Assembly (NCBI GenBank): GCA_036381835.1
Contig: DASVCA010000123.1
Location: 1 to 39,692 of the forward strand
Length of the DNA: 39,692 nucleotides
Direction of reading: 5' to 3'
DNA from: DASULK01 sp036381835
GTDB lineage: Bacteria > Actinomycetota > Actinomycetes > Mycobacteriales > Micromonosporaceae
Shown: positions 15,210 through 22,724 of the stretch, piece after piece
Layout: each line of letters starts with the position of its first letter
Numbering within the stretch: position 1 is the stretch's first letter
Made by a program: the position numbers and the translations under genes
Notes under the pieces: generated by a model
Database searches by the model: none
What the model saw: only the letters and a program-made list of their open reading frames with translations
What the model was told of the DNA's origin: nothing

Positions 15210-16963
15210 GCGGTGCGCTGCCGGTCGCGGATGCCGCCGACGTGCGGCGGTACGCCCGCAGGTCGATGCGCCGTCATCCCCGGGAGTTGGCGTCTGCGCT
15301 CGGGCTGCACGCACTCGCCGCGGTCGCCGGGCTGGCCGCACCTCGACTGCTCGGCGAACTGGTGGATGCGGTGTCCCAGGGCGCGACGTCGCTGACCGTG
15401 GACCGGATCGCGCTGGCCATCGTCGGTTTCGTACTCGGACAGGCGGTGCTGGTCCGGTGGGCCCATCTCGCCTCCGCCCGGCTCGGTGAGCGGGTGCTCG
15501 CCGAACTGCGGGAGGAGTTCATCGACCGGGTACTCGCCATCCCGCTCTCCATCGTGGAACGGGCCGGCACGGGTGACCTGCTGACCCGGACCTCCCGCGA
15601 CGTCTCGGCGCTGTCTCGCACCGTCCGCTTCGCGGTTCCGGAGACGCTGATCGCGCTGGTCACCGCCGGGTTCGTGGTCGGCGCGATCCTGCTGGTGTCC
15701 CCGGTGCTGGCGTTGCCCTGCCTGCTCGCCGTGCCGCTGCTGTGGGCGAGTACCCGGTGGTATCTGCGCCGGGCACCGGCCGGGTACCTGCGGGAGAACG
15801 CGGCCTGGTCGGACGTCACCGACGGGATCAGCGAGACAGTCGAGGGCTCCCGGACCACCGAGGCGCTGCGCCAGCAGGCCCTTCGGCGAGAGCGGACCGA
15901 TGAGCACATCCGCCGGTCGTACGCGGCCGAGCGGTACACCCTGTTCCTCCGGTCGGTGTGGTTCCCGCTGGTGGAGGTCGGCTACATCGTGCCGGTCGCG
16001 GCAACCCTGCTCATCGGAGGCTGGTTCCATTTGCGCGGCTGGGTGACGCTCGGGGAGGTCATCGCCGCCACCCTCTACGTCCAGCAGCTCATCGATCCGC
16101 TCGACCGGCTGCTGTCGTGGCTGGACGAACTACAGGTCGGCGGGGCGTCGCTGGCCCGGTTGCTCGGGGTATCCCGGGTGCCGGACGAGCGGCCGGAAAC
16201 GGGGGCCCGCCCGGCCGGTGGCGTCCTGGCGGCCAGCAACGTGCGGTTCGCCTACGACCGCGAGCGCGACGTGCTGCACGGCGTCTCCCTGACGGTGCGG
16301 CCGGGGGAGCGGCTGGCCATGGTGGGCCCGTCCGGTGCGGGCAAGTCCACCCTGGGCCGGCTGCTCGCCGGCATCCACCGTCCCCGAGCGGGATCGGTGG
16401 CCGTCGGCGGGGTCGCGCTCGCCGACCTGCCGCTCGACGAACTGCGCGGACAGGTCGCCCTGGTCACTCAGGAGCACCACGTGTTCATCGGCACGCTGCG
16501 GGACAACGTGGCGATGGTCCGACCGGACGCGTCGGATGCCGACGTGCGTTCCGCGTTGGCGGCGGTGGATGCGCTCGACTGGGCCGAGCAGTTGCCGGCT
16601 GGACTGCACACGCCGGTGGGGGCGAACGGGCAGCAGCTCTCACCGGCCCAGGCGCAGCAGGTCGCGCTGGCCCGGCTGGTGCTGGCCGACCCGCATACCC
16701 TGGTGCTGGACGAGGCGACCTCGCTGATCGACCCCCGGGCGGCCCGGCACTTGGAGCGGTCGCTGGCGGCGGTGCTCGAGGGGCGTACCGTCATCGCGAT
16801 CGCCCACCGGCTCTTCTCTGCCCACGACGCCGACCGGGTGGCGGTGGTCGAGGGCGGCCGGATCACCGAACTGGGCTCGCACGACGAGTTGATCGCTGCG
16901 GATGGCTCGTACGCCGCGCTGTGGCGCTCCTGGCACGGTGATCGCGTCGCCGGCAGGGGGTGA
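15206..16963 (+). CDS. ABC exporter half-transporter with intact Walker motifs (subunit 2)
   Basis: 585-residue exporter half: a membrane domain to about residue 320, then an ATPase domain with Walker A GPSGAGKST (374-382), Q-loop Gln422, Walker B VLDEATS (Asp502, Glu503) and H-loop His534. Its signature is altered to LSPAQ (478-482) instead of LSGGQ. Together with subunit 1 this predicts a heterodimer with one working site (these Walker motifs plus the partner's SGGQ) and one dead site. Such asymmetry is known for heterodimeric exporters such as TM287/288 and BmrCD, but the loss on the partner here is more complete. The start overlaps the subunit 1 stop. Confidence 0.93.
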   Translation: MSGALPVADAADVRRYARRSMRRHPRELASALGLHALAAVAGLAAPRLLGELVDAVSQGATSLTVDRIALAIVGFVLGQAVLVRWAHLASARLGERVLAELREEFIDRVLAIPLSIVERAGTGDLLTRTSRDVSALSRTVRFAVPETLIALVTAGFVVGAILLVSPVLALPCLLAVPLLWASTRWYLRRAPAGYLRENAAWSDVTDGISETVEGSRTTEALRQQALRRERTDEHIRRSYAAERYTLFLRSVWFPLVEVGYIVPVAATLLIGGWFHLRGWVTLGEVIAATLYVQQLIDPLDRLLSWLDELQVGGASLARLLGVSRVPDERPETGARPAGGVLAASNVRFAYDRERDVLHGVSLTVRPGERLAMVGPSGAGKSTLGRLLAGIHRPRAGSVAVGGVALADLPLDELRGQVALVTQEHHVFIGTLRDNVAMVRPDASDADVRSALAAVDALDWAEQLPAGLHTPVGANGQQLSPAQAQQVALARLVLADPHTLVLDEATSLIDPRAARHLERSLAAVLEGRTVIAIAHRLFSAHDADRVAVVEGGRITELGSHDELIAADGSYAALWRSWHGDRVAGRG

Positions 16964-16968
16964 GCCGG

Positions 16969-16994
16969 GCCGAGGACGGAGCGATCGCCTCGGC
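16969..16994. terminator. candidate bidirectional terminator between ABC pair and ybaK
   Basis: Inverted repeat GCCGAGG / CCTCGGC with a 12-base loop in the 84 bases between two convergent genes. No T-tract. Confidence 0.4.
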
Positions 16995-17047
16995 GGCGCG
17001 CACCCGCTCGTCCTCTCGCTACACCTCTGCGATCGAAGGCACCAACA

Positions 17048-17548
17048 TCAGTGGACGGCGGCGATGGGGACGACGATCGCCGCGGTGAGTCGGATGAGAT
17101 CCGGTACAGCCAGCTCCAGTTGCAATCCCCGCCGACCGGCGGAGACGAATACCGTCGGGAAGTCCTCGACCGACGAGTCGATGACGGTCGGCAACCGCTT
17201 GCGCTGGCCCAGCGGGCTGATCCCGCCCCGGACGTAGCCGGTGACTCGCTCGGCTGTCGCCGGTTCGGCGAGCGTGGCCCGTTTGCCGCCGACGGCCGCG
17301 GCCAACGCCTTCAGGTCGAGCTCACCGGCGACCGGAACCACGGCCACCACCAGTCGCCCGTCGACCTCGGTGACCAGGGTTTTGAAGACCCGTTGCGGAG
17401 GCAGCCCGAGCGCGGTCGCCGCTTCCAGCCCGTACTTCACGCCCGCGCCGTACGTCGCGGCCCCGGTCGGTGGGTCGTACGGGTGGACGGTGTGCGGTAT
17501 CCGTCTCCGGATCAGCAGCGCCGTCGCCGGGGTGCCCTGACCTGCCAC
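17048..17548 (-). CDS. ybaK: YbaK-family aminoacyl-tRNA (Cys-tRNA-Pro) deacylase
   Basis: 166-residue YbaK/EbsC protein that in studied members hydrolyses Cys-tRNA(Pro) in trans as a proofreading step. Visible are RVFKTLV with the conserved Lys, VVPVAGELDLKALA, GGKRATLAE, the GYVRGGISPLG motif and VFVSAGRRGLQ. The frame is open far upstream, but the GTG at 17548 gives the usual family length. There is no ribosome site; instead TAGACT ends eight bases before the GTG, consistent with a leaderless transcript. It lies downstream of the methyltransferase gene on the same strand, 38 bases away. Confidence 0.92.
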   Translation of the reverse strand: MAGQGTPATALLIRRRIPHTVHPYDPPTGAATYGAGVKYGLEAATALGLPPQRVFKTLVTEVDGRLVVAVVPVAGELDLKALAAAVGGKRATLAEPATAERVTGYVRGGISPLGQRKRLPTVIDSSVEDFPTVFVSAGRRGLQLELAVPDLIRLTAAIVVPIAAVH

Positions 17549-17556
17549 GGCAGGGC

Positions 17557-17562
17557 AGTCTA
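17557..17562 (-). promoter_or_regulatory. candidate -10 element for leaderless ybaK mRNA
   Basis: TAGACT on the minus strand, eight bases before the GTG start at 17548; matches TANNNT. No convincing -35. Confidence 0.4.
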
Positions 17563-17586
17563 CGGCTCCCGCGCCAGCGCCACCGA

Positions 17587-18774
17587 TCACGGAGGTCCGA
17601 TGACGGGCTGACAGATCAGTGCGGTCGGGGTGCCGGCCACCCGGGTCAGCACGAGGCTGGCCGCCTCGGTACCGGTCAGGCGCAGGTCGTGGCGTAGTCG
17701 CTGCGGGTCGAGCGCCGAGCCTCGCTTGAGGATCTCCATCCGGCCGACCTTTCGGTCCCGCAGCAGCGCCCGCAGCCGTTTCAACGAGAACGGCAACACG
17801 TCGGTCACCTCCAGGCAGCGGGCGTACGGGGTGGCCCGGGCCCGGTCGGCGTAGACGTAGGCGATCGCCGGGTCGGCGAGCACTCCGTCCACGGTGGCGG
17901 CGAACTCGGCCACGAGGTGCGCGCGGATCACGGCCGGGTCCGGGTCGTAGAGGTAGCGGCGTACCTCGCCCACCGGCGCTTCGGCGGTGCCGTCGCCGGT
18001 CAGTTCGACCGACGTGCCGCCGGACAGCAGGGTGGCTCGGCGGGGCACCGCGGCGAGCGGGCCGCACCACAGGGTCGCCTCCACCAGGTCGCGGTCGACG
18101 CTGACCCACTCGGCCTCGGCCCCGGGCGGAAGGAGCGCGTGATCGATTCCGGGGGCGACCTTGACGACCGTACGGGGCACCCGACGCGCCAGGCCGAGGA
18201 TGAAGTCCCACGGGGGTGAGTAGTCGCCCGGGTCGAACACCCGCCGGCCGCTGCGACGTCGCGCCGGGTCGCAGAACACCGCGTCGACCCGTCCGACGTC
18301 GAACCGGGTCGCGTCGGCGCATTCGACGGTGAACCGGTCGGCCAGCCCGGCGGCTTCGGCGTTCGCGGCGGCCATCGCCGCGGTGGTCGGCTCCGTCTCG
18401 ACCCCGTACACCCGGATCCCGGCCCGGGCGGCGGCGAGCGCGTCCGCGCCGAGCCCGCAGCCGAGATCGGCGAGGGTGCGTACCCCGGCTGAGCGTAGTC
18501 GGGCGGCCCGCCGGTCGGCGACCTCCCGCCGGGTGGCCTGTTCCAATCCGGCCCGGGTGAAGAACATTCGAGCCGCGTCCGGTCCGAACTTGCCCACCGC
18601 CCGCCGGCGCAGCTCGATCTGGGTCAGCGCGGCGGCGGCGAGGTCGCTCGGCACGCCGTGCGCCCGTAGCGTGGCCGCCGCTCGCAGCGGGTCGCCGCCG
18701 GTCGTCTCGGTGGCGAGGGCGAGGGCGCGGGCCCCGGCGGGTGTGCGTAGCGCGGCGAACAGGTCGGGATCCAC
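17587..18774 (-). CDS. class I SAM-dependent methyltransferase with THUMP-like C-terminal domain
   Basis: 395-residue protein. An N-terminal helical region leads to a Rossmann methyltransferase core with motif I LADLGCGLGADAL, the acidic strand-2 end GVETE, and FCDPARR in the motif IV position. The C-terminal part, with FSLKRLRALLR, RMEILKRGSALDP and RLTGTEAASLVLTR, is characteristic of the THUMP-like domain paired with these enzymes, so an RNA substrate is plausible but unproven. The start is GTG at 18774; no strong ribosome site is seen. It is divergent from groES, and the CIRCE region begins 46 bases upstream, so heat-shock control could reach it in theory. Confidence 0.85.
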   Translation of the reverse strand: MDPDLFAALRTPAGARALALATETTGGDPLRAAATLRAHGVPSDLAAAALTQIELRRRAVGKFGPDAARMFFTRAGLEQATRREVADRRAARLRSAGVRTLADLGCGLGADALAAARAGIRVYGVETEPTTAAMAAANAEAAGLADRFTVECADATRFDVGRVDAVFCDPARRRSGRRVFDPGDYSPPWDFILGLARRVPRTVVKVAPGIDHALLPPGAEAEWVSVDRDLVEATLWCGPLAAVPRRATLLSGGTSVELTGDGTAEAPVGEVRRYLYDPDPAVIRAHLVAEFAATVDGVLADPAIAYVYADRARATPYARCLEVTDVLPFSLKRLRALLRDRKVGRMEILKRGSALDPQRLRHDLRLTGTEAASLVLTRVAGTPTALICQPVIGPP

Positions 18775-18820
18775 CGGCTCATTCTCGCGGGGCGGTCCGC
18801 CGAGAATCCGGCGCGCCGAA

Positions 18821-18847
18821 TTGGCACTCTCCTTGACGGAGTGCTAG
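18821..18847. promoter_or_regulatory. CIRCE operator 1 (HrcA site)
   Basis: TTGGCACTC-N9-GAGTGCTAG, two substitutions from the consensus TTAGCACTC-N9-GAGTGCTAA. It overlaps the -35 of the groES promoter, so bound HrcA would block polymerase. hrcA itself is not in the window. Confidence 0.93.
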
Positions 18848-18862
18848 CGCCCGGAATAACCT
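18833..18862 (+). promoter_or_regulatory. groESL promoter
   Basis: TTGACG (18833-18838) and TAACCT (18857-18862) with an 18-base spacer. The -35 lies inside the first CIRCE, and the start point would fall in or next to the second, the classic arrangement for HrcA repression. Confidence 0.65.
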
Positions 18863-18866
18863 TCGG

Positions 18867-18893
18867 TTAGCACTCTCGTGTTGAGGGTGCCAA
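18867..18893. promoter_or_regulatory. CIRCE operator 2 (HrcA site)
   Basis: TTAGCACTC-N9-GGGTGCCAA: a perfect left arm, with the right arm changed at two positions. It is 19 bases after the first CIRCE. Tandem CIRCE elements before groES are known in actinomycetes. Confidence 0.9.
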
Positions 18894-19011
18894 CGTCCGG
18901 GACTCGTCCCGGATGCGCCAGGCGGACCGGCACCCGCGACGACGGACCCGCCCGGTGGCATGAGGCAGATGGCGCTGGCCGTTCGGCTGGCACGAACACA
19001 TTAGATACCCC

Positions 19012-19017
19012 AGGAGG
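19012..19017 (+). promoter_or_regulatory. ribosome binding site deciding the groES start
   Basis: AGGAGG lies only two bases before the ATG at 19020 but eight bases before the GTG at 19026. Spacing favours the GTG. Confidence 0.6.
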
Positions 19018-19025
19018 GTATGCCC

Positions 19026-19334
19026 GTGACTACCGCGACCAAGGTTGCGATCAGGCCGCTTGAGGACCGGATCCTGGTCAAGGCGAACGAGGCCGAGACC
19101 ACCACGGCGTCGGGTATCGTCATCCCCGACACCGCGAAGGAGAAGCCGCAGGAGGGCACCGTCCTCGCTGTCGGCCCCGGCCGTTTCGACGACGACGGCG
19201 ACCGGATCCCGGTCGACGTCAAGGTCGGCGACACGGTCATCTACTCGAAGTACGGCGGCACCGAGGTCAAGTACAACGGCGAGGAGTACCTCATTCTCTC
19301 CGCCCGCGACGTCCTCGCGGTCATCGAGAAGTGA
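19026..19334 (+). CDS. groES: co-chaperonin GroES
   Basis: Lid of the chaperonin, a heptamer capping GroEL during protein folding. The 102 residues include KVAIRPLEDRILVK, the mobile-loop region TTASGIVIPDTAKEKPQEG, and the C-terminal YLILSARDVLAVIEK. The frame also has an ATG at 19020 that adds MP, and databases may use it; I chose the GTG because AGGAGG is correctly spaced for it and the 102-residue length equals that of Streptomyces GroES. Repressible through two CIRCE sites. groEL follows after a strong hairpin. Confidence 0.96.
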   Translation: MTTATKVAIRPLEDRILVKANEAETTTASGIVIPDTAKEKPQEGTVLAVGPGRFDDDGDRIPVDVKVGDTVIYSKYGGTEVKYNGEEYLILSARDVLAVIEK

Positions 19335-19350
19335 CTTACTGACAGTGCTG

Positions 19351-19388
19351 ACGGCCCCGGTAACCCCTCAGCGGGGTTCCGGGGCCGT
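19351..19388 (+). other. strong hairpin between groES and groEL
   Basis: A 10-bp arm ACGGCCCCGG / CCGGGGCCGT, a one-base bulge, then AACCCC / GGGGTT closing a TCAGC loop: 16 paired positions. It lies in the 74-base groES-groEL spacer. It has no T-tract and lies inside an operon, so a partial terminator, processing site or mRNA stabiliser is more likely than a full stop. Confidence 0.8.
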
Positions 19389-19408
19389 CCGCGCGTGAAG
19401 GGACAGAC

Positions 19409-21058
19409 ATGGCGAAGATCCTGAGCTTCTCGGATGATGCCCGGCACCTGCTCGAACACGGCGTCAACAAGCTCGCCGACACGGTCAAGGTCACCCTTGG
19501 CCCCAAGGGGCGCAACGTCGTGCTGGACAAGAAGTTCGGTGCCCCCACCATCACCAACGACGGCGTGACCATCGCCAAGGAGATCGAACTCGAAGACCCG
19601 TACCAGAACCTCGGCGCGCAGTTGGTCAAGGAGGTGGCCACCAAGACCAACGACGTCGCCGGCGACGGGACCACCACCGCCACCGTGCTCGCCCAGGCGA
19701 TGGTCCGGGAAGGGCTGCGCAACGTGGCCGCCGGAGCGAATCCGGCCGGCCTCAAGCGCGGTATCGACGCCGCGGTGGAGAAGATCACCTCGGCGTTGCT
19801 CGAGAAGGCCGCCGAGGTCGACAGCCGGGAGGCCGTCGCGCACGTCGCCACCATCTCCGCCCAGGACAGCGTGCTGGGCGACATGATCGCGGAGGCGATG
19901 GAGAAGGTCGGCCGCGACGGCGTCATCACCGTCGAGGAGGGGTCGGCGCTGACCACCGAACTGGAGGTGACCGAGGGCCTGCAGTTCGACAAGGGCTTCA
20001 TCTCGCCGTACTTCATCACCGACCCGGACGCGCAGGAGGCGGTGCTCGACGAGCCGTACATCCTGCTCACCACCGAGAAGATCTCCGCGATTGAAGACCT
20101 CCTGCCGGTGCTGGAGAAGGTGGTCCAGGCCAACAAGCCGCTGTTGATCGTCGCGGAGGACATCGAGGGCCAGGCCCTGTCCACCCTCGTGGTCAACGCG
20201 ATCCGCAAGACGCTGCGGGTCTGCGCGGTCAAGGCCCCCGGCTTCGGCGACCGCCGCAAGGCGATGCTGCAGGACATGGCGGTCCTCACCGGTGCCCAGC
20301 TCATCGCGCCCGAGCTCGGCTACAAGCTCGACGCGGTCGGCGTGGACATGCTCGGCGGCGCCCGCCGGGTGGTGGTCGACAAGGACACCACGACGATCGT
20401 GGACGGCCGCGGCAAGGCCGGCGAGGTCGCCGACCGGATCGCCCAGATCCGTAAGGAGATCGAGGCCACCGAGTCCGACTGGGACCGGGAGAAGCTCACC
20501 GAGCGGTTGGCGAAGCTCTCCGGCGGGGTCGCGGTGATCAAGGCGGGCGCGGCGACCGAGGTGGAGATGAAGGAGCGCAAGCTCCGCATCGAGGACGCCA
20601 TCGCCGCCACCAAGGCCGCCGTCGAGGAGGGCACGGTCCCGGGCGGTGGCGCTGCGCTGGCCCAGATCGCGTCCGTGCTCGACGACGATCTCGGGCTCAC
20701 CGGCGACGAGAAGGTCGGGGTGTCGATCGTTCGGGCGGCGCTCGACGAGCCGCTGCGGTGGATCGCCCGCAACGCCGGACACGACGGCTCCCTGGTGGTG
20801 CAGAAGGTCAAGTCCAGCGACTGGGGCTTCGGCCTGAACGCCGCTTCCGGCGAGTACGTCGACCTGGTCGCCGCCGGCATCATCGACCCCGTCAAGGTGA
20901 CCCGCAACGCGGTCGCCAACGCCGCGTCCATCGCCGGCCTGCTGCTCACCACCGAGACCCTGGTGGTGGAGAAGCCGGAGGAGCCCGCCCCCGCCGGGCA
21001 CAGCCACGGCCACGGGCACGGCCACGGGCACTCGCACCAGCACGGTCCGGGCTTCTGA
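19409..21058 (+). CDS. groEL: chaperonin GroEL with His-rich tail (GroEL1 type)
   Basis: 60-kDa chaperonin, 549 residues. The ATP-site motif DGTTTATVLAQ, KVTLGPKGRNVVLD near the N-terminus, and AVEEGTVPGGGAAL are all intact. Instead of the GGM-rich tail of folding-essential GroELs, the C-terminus has eight His alternating with Gly/Ser/Gln (531-545) and ends GPGF. This marks the GroEL1 type that is paired with groES in actinomycetes, where a second GroEL2 usually lies elsewhere. The tail may bind metal. AAGGGA precedes the ATG. The gene ends seven bases from the convergent whiB stop. Confidence 0.97.
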   Translation: MAKILSFSDDARHLLEHGVNKLADTVKVTLGPKGRNVVLDKKFGAPTITNDGVTIAKEIELEDPYQNLGAQLVKEVATKTNDVAGDGTTTATVLAQAMVREGLRNVAAGANPAGLKRGIDAAVEKITSALLEKAAEVDSREAVAHVATISAQDSVLGDMIAEAMEKVGRDGVITVEEGSALTTELEVTEGLQFDKGFISPYFITDPDAQEAVLDEPYILLTTEKISAIEDLLPVLEKVVQANKPLLIVAEDIEGQALSTLVVNAIRKTLRVCAVKAPGFGDRRKAMLQDMAVLTGAQLIAPELGYKLDAVGVDMLGGARRVVVDKDTTTIVDGRGKAGEVADRIAQIRKEIEATESDWDREKLTERLAKLSGGVAVIKAGAATEVEMKERKLRIEDAIAATKAAVEEGTVPGGGAALAQIASVLDDDLGLTGDEKVGVSIVRAALDEPLRWIARNAGHDGSLVVQKVKSSDWGFGLNAASGEYVDLVAAGIIDPVKVTRNAVANAASIAGLLLTTETLVVEKPEEPAPAGHSHGHGHGHGHSHQHGPGF

Positions 21059-21065
21059 GCCACGG

Positions 21066-21473
21066 TCAGCGTGGCCAGGAGGGAACCTCCTGGCCACGCT
21101 GCGCCGGCAGGCTCCGGCGGCCGCCCAGCGCTGCCCGCAGCCGTGCCTCCAAAGCCGCGACGTCGACCCGCCTCCGGTCGTGGCTGGCGAGGTCCTCCCA
21201 GCCGAGAGCGAGCAGGCGCAGTCGCTCCGACTCGCTGAAACCACCCCACACGCCGTACGGCTCCCGGACCGACAGCGCGTGTGCCGCGCACTCCGCGCGT
21301 ACCGGGCACCGGACGCAGACCGACTTGGCTCGGACCTCGCGGTGGAGACGCGAGAATCCGCGTTCCCCCTCCGGGTGAAAGAACTGAGCGCTGTCCCGGC
21401 CCCGACACGCGCCGAGTCGCTGCCACTCCCAAAGCTCGGTGATCGGCCGGGGCAGCCTGCGTACGTCCGACAT
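21066..21473 (-). CDS. WhiB-family iron-sulfur regulator (WhiB3-like by position)
   Basis: 135-residue WhiB protein. Four cysteines (23, 53, 56, 62) in the pattern C-x29-C-x2-C-x5-C ligate a 4Fe-4S cluster that senses redox or NO, followed by the GVWGG turn (74-78) and a basic Arg-rich C-terminal region for DNA or sigma-factor contact. The frame is open to 21572, but AGGAGG at 21480-21485 abuts the ATG at 21479 and is six bases from the ATG at 21473, which is therefore chosen. Its place tail-to-tail with groEL matches whiB3 beside groEL1 in M. tuberculosis; orthology is inferred from that. The last 11 codons form one arm, loop and arm of a perfect hairpin. Confidence 0.93.
   Translation of the reverse strand: MSDVRRLPRPITELWEWQRLGACRGRDSAQFFHPEGERGFSRLHREVRAKSVCVRCPVRAECAAHALSVREPYGVWGGFSESERLRLLALGWEDLASHDRRRVDVAALEARLRAALGGRRSLPAQRGQEVPSWPR
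21067..21101. terminator. bidirectional terminator hairpin inside the whiB 3' end
   Basis: A perfect 16-bp inverted repeat with a GAA loop. It begins nine bases after the groEL stop and covers the whiB stop codon plus its final codons. Being symmetric, it would serve both converging transcripts. There is no T-run, as usual in actinomycetes. Confidence 0.85.
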
Positions 21474-21600
21474 GGTCATCCTCCTGCGGTGATATCGGTT
21501 CCGTACCCAGTCGGGGCCCGCTTCACACCTATCCGCCCGACCGTCTGGTTTCACCGCGAAATCCCAGGGCACTATCGCCGATAATTTGCGCTAATTGGTG

Positions 21601-21629
21601 TTAAACCGGGCTATAAGCAGACCTAGTGT
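21601..21629 (+). promoter_or_regulatory. candidate promoter of the LuxR-type regulator
   Basis: TTAAAC (21601-21606) and TAGTGT (21624-21629) have a 17-base spacer in an AT-rich stretch between divergent whiB and this gene. TATAAG at 21612 is an alternative but lacks a spaced -35. Confidence 0.3.
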
Positions 21630-21659
21630 TGCTGTTCGGGCGGAGAAAGGGGCGCGGCG

Positions 21660-22319
21660 GTGCGGACCATGCTGGTATGCGTTCGATCACGGCGGGCGGC
21701 GCGGGAGGTGGCATCCGCAGCGGTTCGACTCGGCCTGGCCGACGCCGTGCACACGGCCACCTCCGAGGCGGAGCTGCTACTCCTGTCGGTCGAACAGCAA
21801 CCCGATCTCGTGCTCGCCGACGCCTCCGTGGCCCGCTCCGACATCGCCGGCCTCCCCCGACGCATCCTGGCCCGGGCACCTCGGACCGCGATCCTGCTCT
21901 TCTCTCCCGACGGTCGCGAGGCCGCCGCCGCGGTCGCCGCCGGCGCCCGCGGACTGGTGCAGACCGACGACCGGAACGCCGCTTGCCTGGTCGCCAAGGT
22001 CCTGCTGCTGCTCCACGCGCCGGGAACGGCCGCGCTGGTGCCGGTACAGCGCATCGACGCCCGGCCCGATCCGACCGGGACCGAGCCGGGCGAGGCGGCT
22101 CTCGATGCGGCAATGCCGTCCCCGGTCGTGCTGACCGAGCGGGAGGCGCAGGTGTTGCGGGCGATGGCGGACGGGAAGAGCAACGCCGAGATCGGTCGGG
22201 AGCTGTACCTTTCGGAGGACACCGTCAAAACGCATGCCCGCCGCATCTTCCGCAAGCTCGGGGCCCGCGACCGCGCCCATGCCGTGGCCGCCGGCTTCCG
22301 CGCCGGCCTGGTCGTCTAG
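21660..22319 (+). CDS. LuxR-family response regulator with atypical receiver
   Basis: 219 residues. The C-terminal helix-turn-helix is canonical NarL/LuxR: LTEREAQVLRAMADGKSNAEIG then LSEDTVKTHARRIFRKLGARDR. The N-terminal receiver keeps an Asp (54) in LVLADAS at the phosphorylation position but lacks the N-terminal acidic pair (sequence LVCVRSRRA), has Gln101 where the conserved Lys should be, and has no MP after the Asp. It may not be phosphorylated by a kinase. No kinase is adjacent. The GTG at 21660 has GGAGAAAGGGG upstream; an ATG three codons in is the alternative. It is divergent from whiB, and its stop abuts the DUF5319 stop with no gap. Confidence 0.88.
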   Translation: MRTMLVCVRSRRAAREVASAAVRLGLADAVHTATSEAELLLLSVEQQPDLVLADASVARSDIAGLPRRILARAPRTAILLFSPDGREAAAAVAAGARGLVQTDDRNAACLVAKVLLLLHAPGTAALVPVQRIDARPDPTGTEPGEAALDAAMPSPVVLTEREAQVLRAMADGKSNAEIGRELYLSEDTVKTHARRIFRKLGARDRAHAVAAGFRAGLVV

Positions 22320-22718
22320 CTAGCGCTCGTCCTCGGCGGCGTCCTCGGCGAGCGTGTCGTGCACCCCGTCGGCGTAACCCCGGGCGTACTCCCACGTCAC
22401 GTAATGGTCCGGGTCCGGGTTGTACGCCGGTTCGTGAACCCGGGGCCGACCGGACTCCAACAGGTGACGAAGGTTACTGCGTAGCAGATCCCAGTCGAAG
22501 TAGTGCGGCTCGCCGCAGTCCTCGCACTCGATCACCAGACCGCGAACGCCGGTCGGGGCGAGCAACGCCTGATAGACCTCCAGGTCGGCCAGATCCTCCA
22601 GCACGTCCTGGCGTTCGACCTCGGTCAGCGGTTCGAGCTGCTCCCCGATGGGGTCGTCCAGCTCAGCGGCCGGATCGGCGGGGTCGCCGCGGAACGGGTC
22701 GATCGGCTCGTCGTGCAT
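22320..22718 (-). CDS. DUF5319 family protein
   Basis: 132-residue acidic cytoplasmic protein with no known function, conserved in actinomycetes near guaB. Diagnostic stretches are MHDEPIDPF at the start, VIECEDCGEPHYFDWDLL with a C-x2-C pair, and HEPAYNPDPDHYVTWEYARGY. The C-x2-C could bind metal, but there is no second pair. The frame is open upstream to 23009; the ATG at 22718 matches the known N-terminus. GGAGGG lies immediately before it, too close for good ribosome binding, and TACGGT six bases before suggests a leaderless mRNA. It is tail-to-tail with the LuxR regulator at zero distance and divergent from guaB. Confidence 0.85.
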   Translation of the reverse strand: MHDEPIDPFRGDPADPAAELDDPIGEQLEPLTEVERQDVLEDLADLEVYQALLAPTGVRGLVIECEDCGEPHYFDWDLLRSNLRHLLESGRPRVHEPAYNPDPDHYVTWEYARGYADGVHDTLAEDAAEDER

Positions 22719-22724
22719 CCCTCC

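Noticed and set aside
20977..21058. Frameshift at the end of groEL creating the His-rich tail
   Set aside because: The tail is the known GroEL1-type C-terminus, in frame and ending in a stop; alternating His-Gly codons are a real feature.
19241..21244. 667-codon minus-strand open frame opposite groEL
   Set aside because: Known artefact of groEL in GC-rich genomes; all conserved signal is on the plus strand.
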